NCBI GenBank assembly: GCA_963513935.1
Contig: OY740769.1
Span: 107,425,762-107,489,761, forward strand
Source: Aphrophora alni
Lineage: Eukaryota > Arthropoda > Insecta > Hemiptera > Aphrophoridae
Length of the DNA stretch: 64,000 nt
Direction of reading: 5' to 3'
The stretch's first letter is position 1. Each line of letters opens with the position of its first letter. This document shows, one piece after another, positions 16,401 to 30,490 of the stretch. The notes below the pieces were generated by a model. The model was not told the origin of the DNA. It worked only from the letters and a program-made list of their open reading frames with translations, and did not search any database. Both the position numbers and the translations under genes were made by a program.

Positions 16401-17379
16401 GTGTCTTTCATCCAATAAAACCTTTATTCTGAGATTACTTCTTCTACGATGCTTGTTATAGCAGTTTAAAAAAAAAAATTAACTTGTACATTAATATATA
16501 TTTGAAGCAATTTCACAAGATTGGGTCTGGAGTTTATTTTTCATTTGCATTCGGTTTCCTAAAATTTAAAAAAAATATATTAATATCCCAAACACCATAT
16601 CCTAGACATCAATAAACACGTGTTATTTTATCACACAATTTACAAGCGTTTATTAGCTCTTGGACTAGCAAATGTTGTCCTCTCTTTAGAAAAACTATTC
16701 CAACAATCGTGAATCATTGTCTTATTTGGGAAGTTCTTATCAAATAACTAGCACAAATTATATTAATTGGAAGTAGTAGTACAAGAATTATAATAAATAC
16801 AGCATACACTCGGTAAGCCTTTTAGAAGAGGGTTTTCTTGTTCGTAAAATTTAAATATTTTAATTTATTAGCTGAAAGTTTTTGAGTTTCTTTTAACATT
16901 TTACTTTCTGTAGGTAGGTGTTGTGACTAGAAGAAAGAAAAAAAGTTGAGGTTTTTGTTAATGTATTTTGACTGCTCTCGAGTCCATCACAAAATATTTG
17001 TTGTTACAGTGATTTAAAAAAATACTTGTTTTATTTATTTTTATGGCCGTAGACAAAAACATTTGCATAGCCATAGTCATATCAAATATTGCACAAACAA
17101 TACAAAAAACACTGTTAATAGTCAGTCAATACACACTAGACAAAAACAATAAATAGTGACCGACAAAAGTAAATTAATATTAACATACGTAATAAAGACA
17201 CATTTAAGTATAATTACAATAGTATAATCAGTCTGATATATAAATTTAGATACAAAGGAAAGAAAGAGACCATATCTATCATGTCAAGGGTCGGCACACA
17301 ATCCACAAACTCTTTCAGAGAGTAAAAGGATCTAGACAATAGTTGCTGTTTTAAATGGTAAAAAAATCCTGATAGTTTT

Positions 17380-17760
17380 TAATGCTCTGTGAGAGCTTAT
17401 TTATCAGTCTATCACTAGTGCCTGGGAAGAAAGTTTGCTATATATGTATTCGATCTGTGCTGTCCAGCACCACAATAATTACTAGTTTGTTTGGTGCTAT
17501 GACTATGCATATCTTTATTTTGGTTATGCTCATATTTGTTATCAGAATTAGGTTTATTTGGTTCCTAATTATAAACGTAACATATAATTTATGGAAAAAC
17601 CTGCCGTTAGAAGTAAGAATGGCTCATAATGAAATTTTGATTTTGCTAAATCGTACCTCTATGGTTCTTTAAACAAATTTATCGATATGTGTCTAAAATT
17701 GGAGTTTCGGGAGATATCGATGAATACTGTCTTAGAGAAATCATATTTTAAACAAATAAA
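17380..17760 (+). other. Possible LINE 3'-end fragment
   Basis: A 96-codon open stretch at 17382-17672 ends in NLWKNLPLEVRMAHN, reminiscent of the C-terminal motif of CR1/Jockey-type reverse transcriptases. A frame change would continue FKQIYRYVSKIG. The preceding residues do not look like a LINE protein, so the call is weak. Confidence 0.25.
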
Positions 17761-18739
17761 ACGTGTATTATTGATTTATTTTACATTATAGTGAAATCTG
17801 AATATTAATAACAAACCTGTTTAGTAAATCTCAAATAAAAAGTGCTAGTGGAGGCTAGATTCAAGAACACATTAACGTTCCACTACCAAATGTCAAAGTT
17901 CCTGCAAATATTTTTGTGTTTCTGTGCATATGTACTAGTGAGAAAGGTTGTGCACAGTTTATTAGTTAATTAGAGTTGTGTGTTTTCCAAATAGTAATAT
18001 TTACATGCAGACTTTGTGATTATATAGTACTAATAAGTTAATGTGTGTTTTCTGCAAAGTTTGTTATTGCTATACATTTTTTAATTTCTTTTAGTTATTG
18101 CTACCATCACAGGAAGAAGATGATTTATTTGTTTTCTTTTAAAAACAAATTTGTGGTTAAAATAAAATTGAACTTTTCAATAATATTATATTTTTTAATA
18201 TTATCATTTTAGATCTACTTCGTACAAAATCTTTTAAAAAATCCACCAATTGAGTATCTACAACCCAAACAGCAGGACAGATTTTCATTAATTTAGTGGT
18301 CTTGTTGAATAATACAAGGCCCATATTTTGCTTTTGAATTGTTGAAAAAATCGAATAGTTCAAAACATGTGCTGCTGCTAAAAATTTATGCTCCTATTTT
18401 TTCCTTTGGAAATATGGAGGAAACTTTTAATAATCGAACCTAAGCTCTATTTAAAAAAAAAATTCCCCTTGTTTAAAGGCAAGAGTTTGTGAATTTATGA
18501 GCAACAATAATTATTAATTTACACACACACACACACACATTTTTTAAAACATTTGAACTATTGAGATCCTTTCAGAAAAAAACTGAAAGTTAAGAGTTTT
18601 TATTTGTAGGCTACTGTGTTGTGAAAGTAAACTGACAAAATCAAATTGTTTTTTTTAAAGGATATTGTATTTCTTTAAACTCAACTTTCAAATTGTGACT
18701 GAAATTGTTATAGTCTTATTCCTGTGATGTCAGTTGCAC

Positions 18740-19010
18740 TTTTTTTTTTTTAGCTAGCATAGTAGTTTTGGTTTGGTGTGGAGTGCAGGTACTGAGTAGA
18801 ATTTCTCCTATTACAGATTTCCATACTCTTGCTCAAATAGTTTTCACGAGGTGTTGACTGGTGGCCGGTCAGTGCTACTTAATTTTGGAATGTTTTTTTT
18901 CTAGCTGTGAATTTAGTTGCGGGCATGCTGTCCTTTCCCTCCATTGACGCATGTATGCTCGCAGTGTTGCGTAGCATGTGTGTCTACTAAAAAGAGCCCT
19001 GCCTTTCCCA
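18740..19010. other. Unexplained GC-richer island in calmodulin intron 3
   Basis: This 270-base stretch is visibly richer in G and C than the surrounding intron. An open frame on the + strand encodes TGGRSVLLNFGMFF and then stops, and no known RNA or protein motif was recognised. It might be a relic, an enhancer or a non-coding RNA; I cannot choose. Confidence 0.3.
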
Positions 19011-22000
19011 GCTATTAAGCACTAATTATTCTTCCTTGAATTAAAGATACAGAAGAAAGTAAATTTCTAGTGACATCTACTTCCTACAATTATTCAACTT
19101 ATTTTTCATTTCATTTAAATGTAGAGTTAAACTGTAACTCGTTTGATTCAATGGAACATTTGGATGCCAACCACACTTGAAAGATATACATGTATTAATT
19201 TTATTTCATGTCTGATCAATGGATGTAAATAATTACTTGTTATTTTGATAACATTTTTAAATAGCTTGTAGTTGCACAATAAAGATAATAGCGTAAACGA
19301 GGAAAACAGAATAGAAGTTGGAGTACACCAAGAGCTAAGAAGGAAATTTGAGGAACTTCATATTAACAATTGAATTTTAGGCATGAATTAAAATATGAAC
19401 CATTGATCTTCTGCAAAGAAGCAATTATAACAATGAAATTATTAATTGTAGATTGTAGATAGAGCATAGTTGATCTCAATCAAATTGCAAATATATATAT
19501 AGGCCTACTCGCCTACTATCATCTTATCTACCTTTTTTTTTTTTACGTGTAATGTAAAGAGATTTTTCAAACTAGTCCATCTTTGTAGTATTAATTTCCC
19601 TTTTTTTTATTATTTCTTTTTTTTTTTATTGTCTTCATGAACACATATTTATAAAATATGTATCCTTCCTTGATTAATGTTTTATTAAATCTGATCTGCG
19701 AGTGAAATTAAATGAAGATATATTTTATATTTACTAAGATTTATTCTACAGTAGTTATGCATTACAAACACTTGTTATGTGAATAATACGTGTCCAATTA
19801 AAAAATGTTTATGATCTTACAATTCAAAATTCATTTAGATGAATAAAAAGTGAGAGTTTTGAGCTTTATGTTTAACATTGTATTTTATGATTAAATGTTA
19901 TTATGTACCTTTCTAATCAAGCACAGATAGCAATCCCTTTTTTTTCATTATCTTTTTTTTAATCTTTATAGGTTGCTTTAATTTTAAGTATTTTTAAGTT
20001 TAGGGACATTTTTCTGGTTACAATCCCCCCTCCCCCCACACACATAAGATGGCATATATTTAATGTGTGTGTGATGCAGGGCTATTGTATGTATTGGATT
20101 AAGTTTTTTACAAAACTTAATAGTTCAGAAATTTAAATATGATCAATCCATTTTAGAGAATCTGTGAAAATGGTGAAGTTTGATTGGTATGGGGGGAGGG
20201 ATAAGGAACAGAGCTATTAGATTTGAGCTATAAAATCACTCTTTGAAGTAGGCCTATTTGAATTTGGTATTGAGTTTTTCATCTAAATATCTGTTTAATA
20301 CTTCCTGTGTCAATACAAAGTTTTTGGAATATCTTTAATCTTTAGTGCTATACTCTACACCTTAAATGACTAATATATTTCTTTACATATTTTTAATATC
20401 TCAAAATTTGGGTTTAACTGTAAGTTGTGTAATAAACTTTATTTTCATTTTCTTAAAATCATCTGAATGATTTTGTATATACTGAACTAATTGGTTGTGA
20501 TTTCATCAAAAATTGTTTCGAGAGTTAGTTATCAGTAAAACAGAGCCTAATTTTTTTTTAAAATCAGCTCTATTGACAACTGATTTTGATTATATGTTTG
20601 TAGAATGTGAAGAAGACTGATCCAAATCACAGTTCAAGAGTAATTGGTAGGGGGAGGGGGGTATTATATTAGGATTATGTTCAGTAAAAACTGGTGTTAC
20701 AAACAAGGCATAGTTTTTAAATAGTTGCTTCATTATCTTGATTTTATGGTGCCATTTACATTATGTTGAATAAAAACTATATGCAAAAAAAGCTTAGGTT
20801 TTTCTGTTTTGTTTGTTAGGTAATTGTAGGGTTAAATGAATATTAAGTTTCCAATATATTAATCATATAATTTGTAAACAAAAATAAATTTTATACTGTC
20901 TATTTTGAGATTTAATTTAAGATCAATATTTTGTAGTTTATAGTTGAAATAATATTAATACACAGCAGACTGTTGAAATAGAGAATGGAGCTACTAGCTA
21001 TACTTATTGGTAAATTGCATTATAAAGTTTCATTCAGTTTGATATTAAATATTTTATTATAAAATAACTGCACCGACCTTCACTCCTTTTTTTTTACTAT
21101 AATCAGTATTCGTGATTAAACAGCATGCTTTTAGTAAACATGGAGCTGTAGTTCACAAAATAGAGATTCACATATAGAACTTAGCTTCACTGTTGTAGTG
21201 AATTCTTTTTTGTTTAAGTAGTTAATTATTGTCGTACGCCATCCTATGTATGTACAGTATTTATAAGCAAGATAATATTACTTTGATTTTTAAAATACAT
21301 AATATTTTTAGCCCAGTTCTTTTTTCAAAAGCAATGCTATTAGATTACAGATTAGATGTCTGTATTTGTGGCCCCTTAAAATTTGCATTAAATCTTTTTC
21401 TTTTTAATTAATTCATTGAGGTTCACGACTATCGGCTGTGATTAATGTTGAGGGTAAATCACTTCCTTTGCAATTAACATCCAAATTTTTTATAACTAAA
21501 TATCAGTAGCCTTTCATACCATATTTAAACTTGTGTTTCTAGAATTTGATCAAACAATCCATATTAACATTTTCTTCAAAAAACAAATCCAAAGGCAAGC
21601 ACCTGTAATTACTTATATTAGAACTACATAAAAAATGTGTACTATGGATATATGCATGTATTTCTTAAAACCTTACTATTGAAAAGTATTGTAAATTAAC
21701 TGTTTTAAAGACTAAATTTATGGATCTATATAAATATTGTTTACACCACAGTTTGGGTTTAATAATGAGTCTATTATATTTATAAACAAAATAATGATTT
21801 AAAGTGATTTGCTTTAATAAATGTCGAAGGGGACCATACATACAGACTTACAGTAATCTCAATAATGTTTATTTTAAAATAACTGGACTCAAAATATTTA
21901 AAATTTGCTTTAAATCCACAATTCATAAACTACGGGGGGGATACTCATTTGATTAGATAAATAGTGTAAATTTTGAGAGTTAAGAAGGAATGGAATTTTT

Positions 22001-22500
22001 TTCGATAATATGGGATTATTTTTTTCTTACCTTAACTGTGTGGATGTTTTAAAATTATCAATTGAAATTTATTGCAGCTTTTAAATAGGTAAATATATAG
22101 ATGACAATTTTGAACCATTGAATATAATATATCAAATTTTTATTTAGCCAAGGTTAAATAATTTCAAAATAATAATAATGAAAACTTTTTCCAGAAGTTT
22201 TCAATGTGGGAACCATTTATTAATTAAAATCCGTATGATGGTTGTTTTACAATTATTTTGTATAACATAGTATACATAATATGTTTTCTATATAATCTAA
22301 ATATAAAACAAATGGATTTTAACAGTTTCTAGTTGCTAGTTGAACCTATACTTTTATTTAAACATAACTTTAGTTCACAACACTTCAAAAATTTGTCATT
22401 TGTTTGATTACATGACATTTTCTGACATAATTTATGGTATTAATATATATATATTTTTTTAATGAAAACCGAATAGTTGAAATTACTATTTAACTTGCAG

Positions 22501-22610
22501 TATTTGTGGCCAGAATATTTCATTTGAGTGAACAGTTAAGACATCCCGCTTCTGCTAGAACCAAAACTCCTAAAAAACATAAGACTCCTAAAAAATCCAA
22601 GACAAAGTGA
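22501..22610 (+). CDS. Candidate alternative last exon of calmodulin
   Basis: An acceptor with the tract TTACTATTTAACTTGCAG ends at 22500 and is followed by an open frame of 110 bases to a TGA at 22608-22610. Spliced from the donor at 13888, the frame is preserved: the split codon becomes GTA (Val) in place of GAA (Glu140), followed by FVARIFHLSEQLRHPASART, then KTPKKHK, TPKKSKTK and a stop. The product would be 176 residues (counting Met), with an EF-hand 4 lacking its position-12 Glu and the last helix, and with a lysine-rich tail holding two TPKK units. This is inference from phase and splice signals only; a chance open frame or a degenerate foreign exon cannot be excluded. I do not know of this isoform in other insects. 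Confidence 0.35.
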
Positions 22611-24321
22611 AAAACTATATATATTGCTTTTGTTATATTTTAATCAAGACTGTTTAAGGTATGGTATATAAAAAACATGCTCAAAAAGTGTGTCTGCATT
22701 CATGTTTTGGACAAGTGTTTACACACATAGTATGTAATTTTTTTCCATTAATAATAACCAGAATTGATTAAATTCATAATTTTATTTCTAATGTATTTGT
22801 TCTGAGACTATCAACTTTACATGTCTATTAGAGTATTAAAGGGCTATAATAAGTCTTATTATTTTGTTCCCTACTTTTTATTTTTTTTATATAAAGTGGT
22901 GATGACCAAGATGGTTTTTTGCCTTCAAAACAAACTGGGGGAAAAAAATGTAAATTGTAATTACAATGAATTATTATCTGCTCTGAAAGATAAAATTGGA
23001 ATTATCTTTACAAATTACAGCCTACAAAAGTAATCGGATTTTTTTCCATCTGTAACTTTTACATTTCTTTTTTTTTTTAATATTAGGCTGAAATTGAATT
23101 ATTATATTACTGGTATAAAGTCTCCGTAATGTTAATAGGCTGTTTTCCTTGATCATAAACTCATTTTTGTTGATTATTCCTTCCTTCTTTTTAATTCTAA
23201 TTTTATATTTATGCTAAACTAGAAAAACATTGGAAGTTTTAAATTGTTTATAGCCTTATATTTGTGCCGGATGTGCATGAATAAATTCATATCCAAATTT
23301 AGTTTTGCATGTCTGGGTTAGACTGTTTCTTTCTCGATGTTCTTCTTTTATGTAAATTAACAATAACTGATCTCATTTAATTGACGGATAAATATTAGCT
23401 GTGGCTTTATGTACAAAATAACAGTGCATGCTTTATTGTAATTTATTTTAATGTTTTCACTTTTGTAGTTCATTTGTCAGAAATTATCAAATTCATTCAT
23501 AATTTTAAAAGAATCAATATTTTTGTATGAACTACTTATTTGTGACTTTTAGTAATTTTAATAACTTTTAACTTCCAATTTATATATATTAGATCTAAAC
23601 GTTATTATTTTACTTTTATTTACATAACCATAATATAGAATATAATGCATATCCTTGCTCCTGATTTTGACTATTTGTGTTATTGAAGTTATTTGAATAT
23701 TTAAACTTAATATTTAAATTCTGTTCTAAAAACTGTTTCATTTTTCTTCTCAGTATTGATTTAAAAACTACTATATATGTAGATTATATTTGAAAGGTGA
23801 ACATTATAAATTGGACAGGCAGGAAAAAATAAGAAAAACAACAAGTTATATACATATGTAGTTAGCTTCATTAAGATGCACTGTTTTATTGAAACATGCT
23901 TTTCTTTGGCAAGTTTAATTTTGATATTGGTTAAGGATTTTATCACGGTCACAAATGAATTGCACAAAACATATTTATTGAAAAAATGGATTTGTAGATT
24001 TTAAATATTTAAAAAAAAATCTCTTCCTTTTTCTTTTTTGTAGCTATAAAATAATGTCTTCTGTATATCTTCAAGCATTTTATAATTATGTTAGCTGTTA
24101 GTAATGCAGATAAATATTATCATTATAGATATAAGATTTAACTTTTTTTTTTTATTTCAAGGAATATAAATCTATTGGTCCACAATTTTGCCATAGGTTA
24201 GGCCTAAATATGATTACTTTAGACAATAAATGAAATGGTACATACGTTATAGATTATAAATATGTATAATATATCAGAAAATATTATATTTTATCTGTGA
24301 TATGTTTTTTGTTTGTTATAG

Positions 24322-24350
24322 AATTTGTTACTATGATGACATCAAAGTGA
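24322..24350 (+). CDS. Cam: Calmodulin, exon 4 (C-terminus and stop)
   Basis: The exon starts after GTTATAG and completes Glu140, then encodes FVTMMTSK and TGA. The sequence is the standard arthropod calmodulin end, and the phase fits the donor at 13888 exactly. The exon is followed by an AT-rich 3' untranslated region. Confidence 0.97.
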
Positions 24351-25150
24351 GGTGCTGTGAGGATTAAGTGTGCAATCAGACCTGCATTTCTGCTTTCAGT
24401 TCTAACACTACATTGAATTGGAAATGAGAGTAGTAACAGACACACAGACATTAAAGTGGCGCTTTGATGTTTTCAGTGATGAAGTTTAATATGTGTAAAT
24501 TTTTGTAAAAAAAAAATAATAATAATAAGTTAGACACACTGTTATATATATATGGAATATAATCTTTGAATTCTTTGTGAAACTGTGTCCGTTAGACAGC
24601 GACTCCCGCAACCCACACCCCTCTATACTTGGAGATATCCTCTCTATAGTAATTGTTAGGAGTGTTAGGGACCTTCACATTCCCATGGCAATTGAAATTG
24701 ATGGTGTATTTAAGTTGCAAAATTGTATTATTTAAAAGACATTAAACGTTTTTTCTTCTTTTATCTGTTTTTGTTTACTAATTTTGCTGTGTGATGTATA
24801 TGAACCTTATTTTATTTCCTTAGGGGATATCGAACTTTAAAAGTTTAAATTTATGATATAAGATTACATTTCTAGACATTTAATGCAATCTTTCTTTTTT
24901 AAGACAGGTATAAAATATTAACATGCCCTTCATTTGAATAAAAATATTTTTTTATATACATATTTTTAGTTTAGTTTTCTTGTGAACAATAGTGTTGTAC
25001 TAGAATATTTAATAAATAAATTGTAACGCTTTGGTATTGTTATAAATGATAGTTTAAGTACAAAACAATTGGTCTATTAATTCTTGCTAATGTTGAAAAA
25101 AGAAGAAAAATATAAAACATTTTTTGGCTGGTTCAATAAAGGACACACAT
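24351..25150 (+). other. Calmodulin 3' untranslated region (extent uncertain)
   Basis: Sequence after the calmodulin stop. Candidate AATAAA polyadenylation signals are at about 24938, 25010 and 25134, and further ones lie in the duplicated segment near 25929. Which is used cannot be decided from sequence. Confidence 0.5.
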
Positions 25151-25860
25151 TCATGTTGTTGACTTAGCCATGCACATTTGATGTATGTAGATGTATCTGC
25201 ACATATTAGTAAGTAAACGTTTACAAATTTTGTTTTATTTTTAATCAAGGACCATTTGTTTTGTGCATGATCAATATTAAAAACAAACCATTATTTTCTA
25301 AAATAGTTGATTTATTACATACTGTTAGCTATAATTTATGTTATTATTTAGATTCAACTTGTTTTATGAAGGTGTAAGAATAAATAATCACAAAAACTTT
25401 TTATGGAAAAATTGTAATAAGATTGTAATAATAACCATTGGCTTAAATATAATTTTGTGAACTCTATACCAGTTATGTTATAAAATTAACCTGCATTTGA
25501 AATGAAAAAAAGGGGTTCATCAATAAAATGTTTTTGGCTATAATTATGTGTTTAAAACCCATAAATCTACATATATCCACGTGTTCCTTTAAATTGAATG
25601 TAACATTATTGTTTTAAAATATGGTGTTAATTGAGTAGGGATTTTTAAACGTTTAAGTTAAGATTTCTAATCATTTTTTTAAAAATAATATATAATTTGA
25701 ACAATCAAATGTCTAGATAAAATACCAGAATAGCATCAAATGTTTATAAGTATAGTATATGATGTTAAAAATTGTCCCACCTCTCCCCATGTGAATGCTA
25801 CTACGGAAATTCTATAATATATTTAACAGTTGATACAACTGGAGATTACTATTTATTGAT

Positions 25861-26230
25861 TATGAATTTTACCTTTTCAATGTTATGCTAATGCATAAAA
25901 TGTGATTAGGACCTCTAGTCCAACAAAAATAAAGTTTAAATAAAACTTCCAGATTTAAAACAAATATTTATTACAAAAAATGTATGTACACAGCACTGAT
26001 TAATCTTCTGTGCATACATTGAAGAGCATAGCTTTATGAATTTGCCATTTCAATGCTATGCTAATGCATAAAATGTGATTAGGAAATCTAGTGCAACAAA
26101 AATAAAGTTTAAATAAAACTTGAAGATGTAAAACAAGTTTTAGAACAAACCTATTTATTACAAAAATTAATGTACACACCACTGGTTCATCTACTCTGCA
26201 TACTTTCTATACATTGAAGAGCATAGCTCT
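25861..26230. repeat. Tandem duplication, about 174 and 195 bp
   Basis: Unit 1 (25861-26034) and unit 2 (26035-26229) share CTAATGCATAAAATGTGATT, AACAAAAATAAAGTTTAAAT, TTATTACAAAAA, ATGTACAC and ACATTGAAGAGCATAGCT in order. The units have diverged by substitutions and small insertions. Each carries an AATAAA, so the duplication could double a polyadenylation signal downstream of calmodulin. Confidence 0.85.
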
Positions 26231-28599
26231 GAGACTAGTAAACATACAAATGTAAGCCTCCGATAGGCTAAGTTTCAGTAACAGGCATAAGATAGACATT
26301 GAACTCTAAAGTCTTATAACTATTAGGTACTGGCTCATTTTCATTATTGTTAATCATTGTGAGGAAAACTATTAGTAATTAATTCTGTGCTGTTATATAT
26401 TCTATATAAATTAAAAGATCAGCTTTTTGTGGAAGGGATTTTATATTATTGACATTAGGTTAGAGTTGAATAGGGCATGTATCCTATTGATTTGAATTTT
26501 GTATGGATAGGATACACAGCCTTACCTTGGAAACTAGTCCTTGTTATAGCAGTATTGGTAGACCATCACCGGCAGTGTAATTCAAGTCTATTTGAAAAAA
26601 GTAATGCTCAACATTTTAGAAAAATACCAATGTCTAATTGTATTTTCATTTTTTAAAATGGCTTTACTGGGTAGGCCTAAAACAATTTTGTTTAAAACTT
26701 GTATTTATTACATACAGTGACTGATAACAATTCAAGGTATTAAAATTTAATTATAAAACAAACTTTATTTATAGATAGTATCAATTCAAGGTATTACAAT
26801 AAGAAAATTTTGTTTATAACCATAACATCTTTATAATTATATAATGCTTTAAAACTTTGTTAATCACTATTTTTATATATTTAAAAAAATATATTAACAA
26901 AACTGGTGATTTAATAAATCAATTATTTACTTAAGTCTATTGATTATAAAAATAAGTAACAACAAACAAATTTATTTAAAACTAAACCTTCAATAATTTA
27001 ACTAAAAACATATTTTGAAAGTAGAAATGGTGTCTCATTCCAAACTGGAAGAAGAAAATAAGACTTGCTTTCACTCCTGCCCTATTTGCATTGTGACTGA
27101 TGAATCCTTTTTTGTGTGCATTTTCCACTTGAACCACAAATATAGCTTAACTTAAAATTCTGCTTTTTAAACTGACTTAACTAACATAAGTCACTCAATT
27201 CCTGCTGGAGAGTTTAGGGAAATCAATTTCTTCTAAAGCTTCTGGTGATCAACTTACTGTTCTACTTTACTTCAGAGTGGCAACTATATGCTCTGTCTAG
27301 TACCAAAGTCAACTACATTATACCTGACTGATTAATTCTACAGAATGGCTGAATTTCTTCTCTTCATCATTAATATTACTAACAATAAGTAAATACCCTT
27401 GACTCAATCTTAGGCACATTTTTACCATTCATAAACTCCAATAACAATAGTTTTGATTGTTTTAGTCAAACAATCTGTTCCTATAATAATCAGATATTTA
27501 AATCATTAGTACTTGATTATGATTGCGTACTATGTATTTATATTTATTTTATAAATAAATATTCAATTTAAACACCTATAAAGGACACTATTTGAATCTA
27601 ATGATTGAAAATTTTGAAAGGAATAAAAAAGTTCAAACATAGGCTATCTAGAATCAATTTTTTACAAAAATCTGAAAATGTTATCTTTACTATACTACAG
27701 CTTAAATGGATTCACTAATCTCTCTGAGTTGTACACCATAGGGCTCAATTTGCTTTTAAGAAATATATTTATGAAAGTTCTAAAATAACAAAAACATTTT
27801 TTATTGTACAGTAGTAAAACTAAGTTAATCAGGAATCCTGACAGGTTTTAAAATTTCTGTTTTTATTAAACCAGTTTTGTTCTTACAGTATTCATAGTCT
27901 AGAAGGGTCTTTATTTTATGTTCTTTTTTATAAACCTATGATGATCTACAAGTTTTTCACCTCAACAACAAGGGAAAAAACATTCAAAGATCACAATAAT
28001 TACGGAATAAAAGAAAACAATTGGGGGAAAACATTTTTCTTCACTTTAAAGATATGAAACAACAACTAAAGGAATTTATGTCAAGTCTAAACATTTACAG
28101 ACTGCACATTCTCTATTCTTACAGTACTGTAATTTTTTCTGAAATTAGCAACAAGATCCATTCAATGACTTGTAGACAACTCTCTAAAAATATCGAACTT
28201 TGAATATTCTGTTAACAATATATTACATAAAAACCCAATACTGTATTCTGATTACTATAGACAAAATGAATTATTTAAGTAACCTTTCTGGTAAAACCCA
28301 AGAGTGTACAAAATAGTAAGTAAAGTTCTGATTTTCTAGCAGTCACAATTTGTGTTTAATTTGGTTTATAGATTGTGTTTAATAAGAAAAATCATTCAGT
28401 TTCAAAATGGTGTCAGTCTATAATCATTGTTTTGAAATACAAAATTGTTAAAATATCCAGATTGTGCCTCTGCACCCTAATATTTCGACCCAAAGCCAAC
28501 ACTTCATACTTCAACTTCCAAATTTTAACCTGAACAGTAAATGTATACAATTAAGGAAAAAACATTATTAATGTTGATAAAAATTATGGTTGCCAACAG
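26231..28599. other. No gene seen
   Basis: AT-rich intergenic sequence between the convergent genes. No exon or transposon motif was recognised. One TAGGCCTA lies at 26672. Confidence 0.6.
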
Positions 28600-28716
28600 G
28601 TATATTTTAAACTGTTTATTAAGCAAATTTCTGTATGAGAAGAAAATGTTTGTATACTGCTACACAAACATTTTCCTCTTATACAGAAATTTGCTCAATA
28701 AATGGTTTAAAATACA
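28600..28716. repeat. Palindromic MITE-like hairpin
   Basis: The arms at about 28600-28654 and 28664-28716 are inverted copies with few mismatches (left TTAAGCAAATTTCTGTATGA; the right arm gives TTGAGCAAATTTCTGTATAA when reversed). The loop is about 8 bases. It abuts the TTAA that begins the piggyBac relic. It is longer than a usual microRNA precursor. Confidence 0.75.
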
Positions 28717-28717
28717 T

Positions 28718-30120
28718 TTAACACCTTCACGTGTATGCTGCCAATTAACGGTGGTGCTAGTGTACTCGTGGCGTGCGGTACCAGCTGGCAGCATGACTAA
28801 TAAAATACAAGTGATCAGTGCAGGGTTAGCTGTGAATGAGGGAGGTTCTTACTGTGTGTGCTATTGGTATCGGGTTTTCTCTTTTGTTATAATGCAATAT
28901 TTTCCGACTGATGATGTGTTTATGTGTCTAGTACTGTTTTTAGTGTAATATGCAAGTTTGTGTGTGTGTTCTTAATGTCCAATATGGCTAGTATGTCTAC
29001 AGAAGATCCACTTTTGAGGTTAAGAAGAACTAGGAATAAGTGGCGACAAAAGTTCAGAAGAGAATGATAATGACCTTGACAACGAGGAAGACATTCATCC
29101 TGAAATGGCAACCTTGGACAGCTGGTTTACAGGAAATTCCTTACACTGGTCACTGGTAGTGAAGGATTTCATTACCCTATACTAAATGAAAATTATCCAA
29201 CTGCATATTTTTTCTTTATTAGTAGATGTGTTTTTATAAACAATTGTTAAGGAAACAAACAAGTATTCACTGGAGGTTTTTGTGCCTTTTGACCATGGCC
29301 CAGTTTAGAATTCATAGGTGTAAAACCCTCACTGTTGGTGAGTTCAAAGTGTTTTAAGCCTTATTGTTTCATACAGGACACGTAAGGTGTAGCCATTTTG
29401 AAGACTACTGGGGAACGAATGAATTGTATAACCTTGTTTTTTTTTTCGAAAACATGTCGGGACAGATTTATGTTTATTTTTTAGATGTCTTCATTTCTTT
29501 AGTGGAGAAATATCACAGGAAACCAGCCATTTAGTGAAAGTAGCTATGAAACTGTTGTCAATGAGAATGTGACGAGTACGTTGAGGAACTAAAGGAAATT
29601 ACCTAAGGAGGTAATCTCAGCAAAACTGGAAAAGGGGGAAAAGAGGCATGTTACTGTGAGGGAGTTCTTGTAGCAAAATGGAAAGACAAGAGAAATCTGG
29701 CAAGGGAGAAGCCTTTGCCTGTAATAAAATACAATGCGAATATGAAGGGAGTAGTCCGCGCAGACCAAATCCTTTCTTATTACCCCTGTGAACGGAAGAC
29801 CCTGAGGTGGTATAAGAAAGTTTTTTTAGATGTCATGCAAATGATCATGGTAAATGCATGGCATATCCTGACAAACAGATAGCGCTTTATGATTATAGGC
29901 ACCAGGTCATAAAATCTATTCTGCCACTGAATGTAGAATCGACAGTAGCTGTGAACACCAGGAAGAGGCCCAAGCTTGAACTGCAGACACCACCGGAAAA
30001 CGAAACCGATGCAGAATGTGTTCACAAGAAAGCAAGAGAAGTGAAACTTGTTTTACTGTCCTGGTGAACCAGGCCTATGCCCTGTTCATTGTTTTAACAA
30101 GTACCACGACTCAATGTAAC
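28718..30120 (+). pseudogene. piggyBac transposase relic A
   Basis: Pieces in three frames follow the piggyBac order: MASMSTEDPLLRLRRTRNKW from 28984, GHVRCSHFEDYWGTNELYN near 29380, a GTLR-like stretch (VTSTLRN, LPKEVISAKLEKGE) at 29570-29630, VAKWKDKR-like residues near 29670, KPLPVIKYNANMKGVVRADQ with ILSYYPCERKTLRWYKKVF at 29710-29830, and a C-terminal zinc-ribbon tail reading FYCPGEPGLCPVHCFNKYHD near 30050-30110. Stops and frameshifts are many. A TTAA at 28718-28721 may be the left target site. The middle catalytic part is largely missing. Confidence 0.82.
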
Positions 30121-30289
30121 TCAACAAATAGGGAGTATGTATATAGTATTAGTGTATAAAAACTATCAGGTGACCTAGTTAACAGTCCCAAAAGGTTTTG
30201 GCTCTATTTAAGTTCATACAAAAATTAAGATGGTTGGGAGGGATTTTACTAACACACCATATATTTCTTGTTTAAAGGTATAAGACCTC

Positions 30290-30490
30290 TTGCCTTATTA
30301 AAAAAAAAAGGGAAAAAAGAGCATAAAATAAAGAACCCTATCACTCAAACATTTCTATAGAATCAAAAGTCGGAAACGAAAAGAGTTGGCAAGAGAGACT
30401 TGATAGGAAAGATGAAAGAGAAGGATTAACCCAAAACTGTGAAAAAAGCTGTAGATCCAGTAGGTTATTGCCCAAGCCCATACTTAAAGA
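30290..30490 (+). repeat. SINE-like dispersed repeat, copy 3
   Basis: Shares GACTTGATAGGAAAGATGAA, AGGATTAACCC and GCTGTAGATCCAG with the copies at 13010-13190 and 16170-16400, in the same orientation as the latter. Confidence 0.5.

Noticed and set aside
18740..19010. Possible spliceosomal snRNA
   Set aside because: An ATTTTGG-like Sm-type stretch is present, but the expected 5' conserved sequences of U1, U2, U4, U5, U11 or U12 are absent.
28600..28716. Hairpin as a microRNA precursor
   Set aside because: Arms of about 55 bases pair along their whole length, longer than usual precursors, and it lies beside a transposon end; a MITE-like palindrome is more likely.
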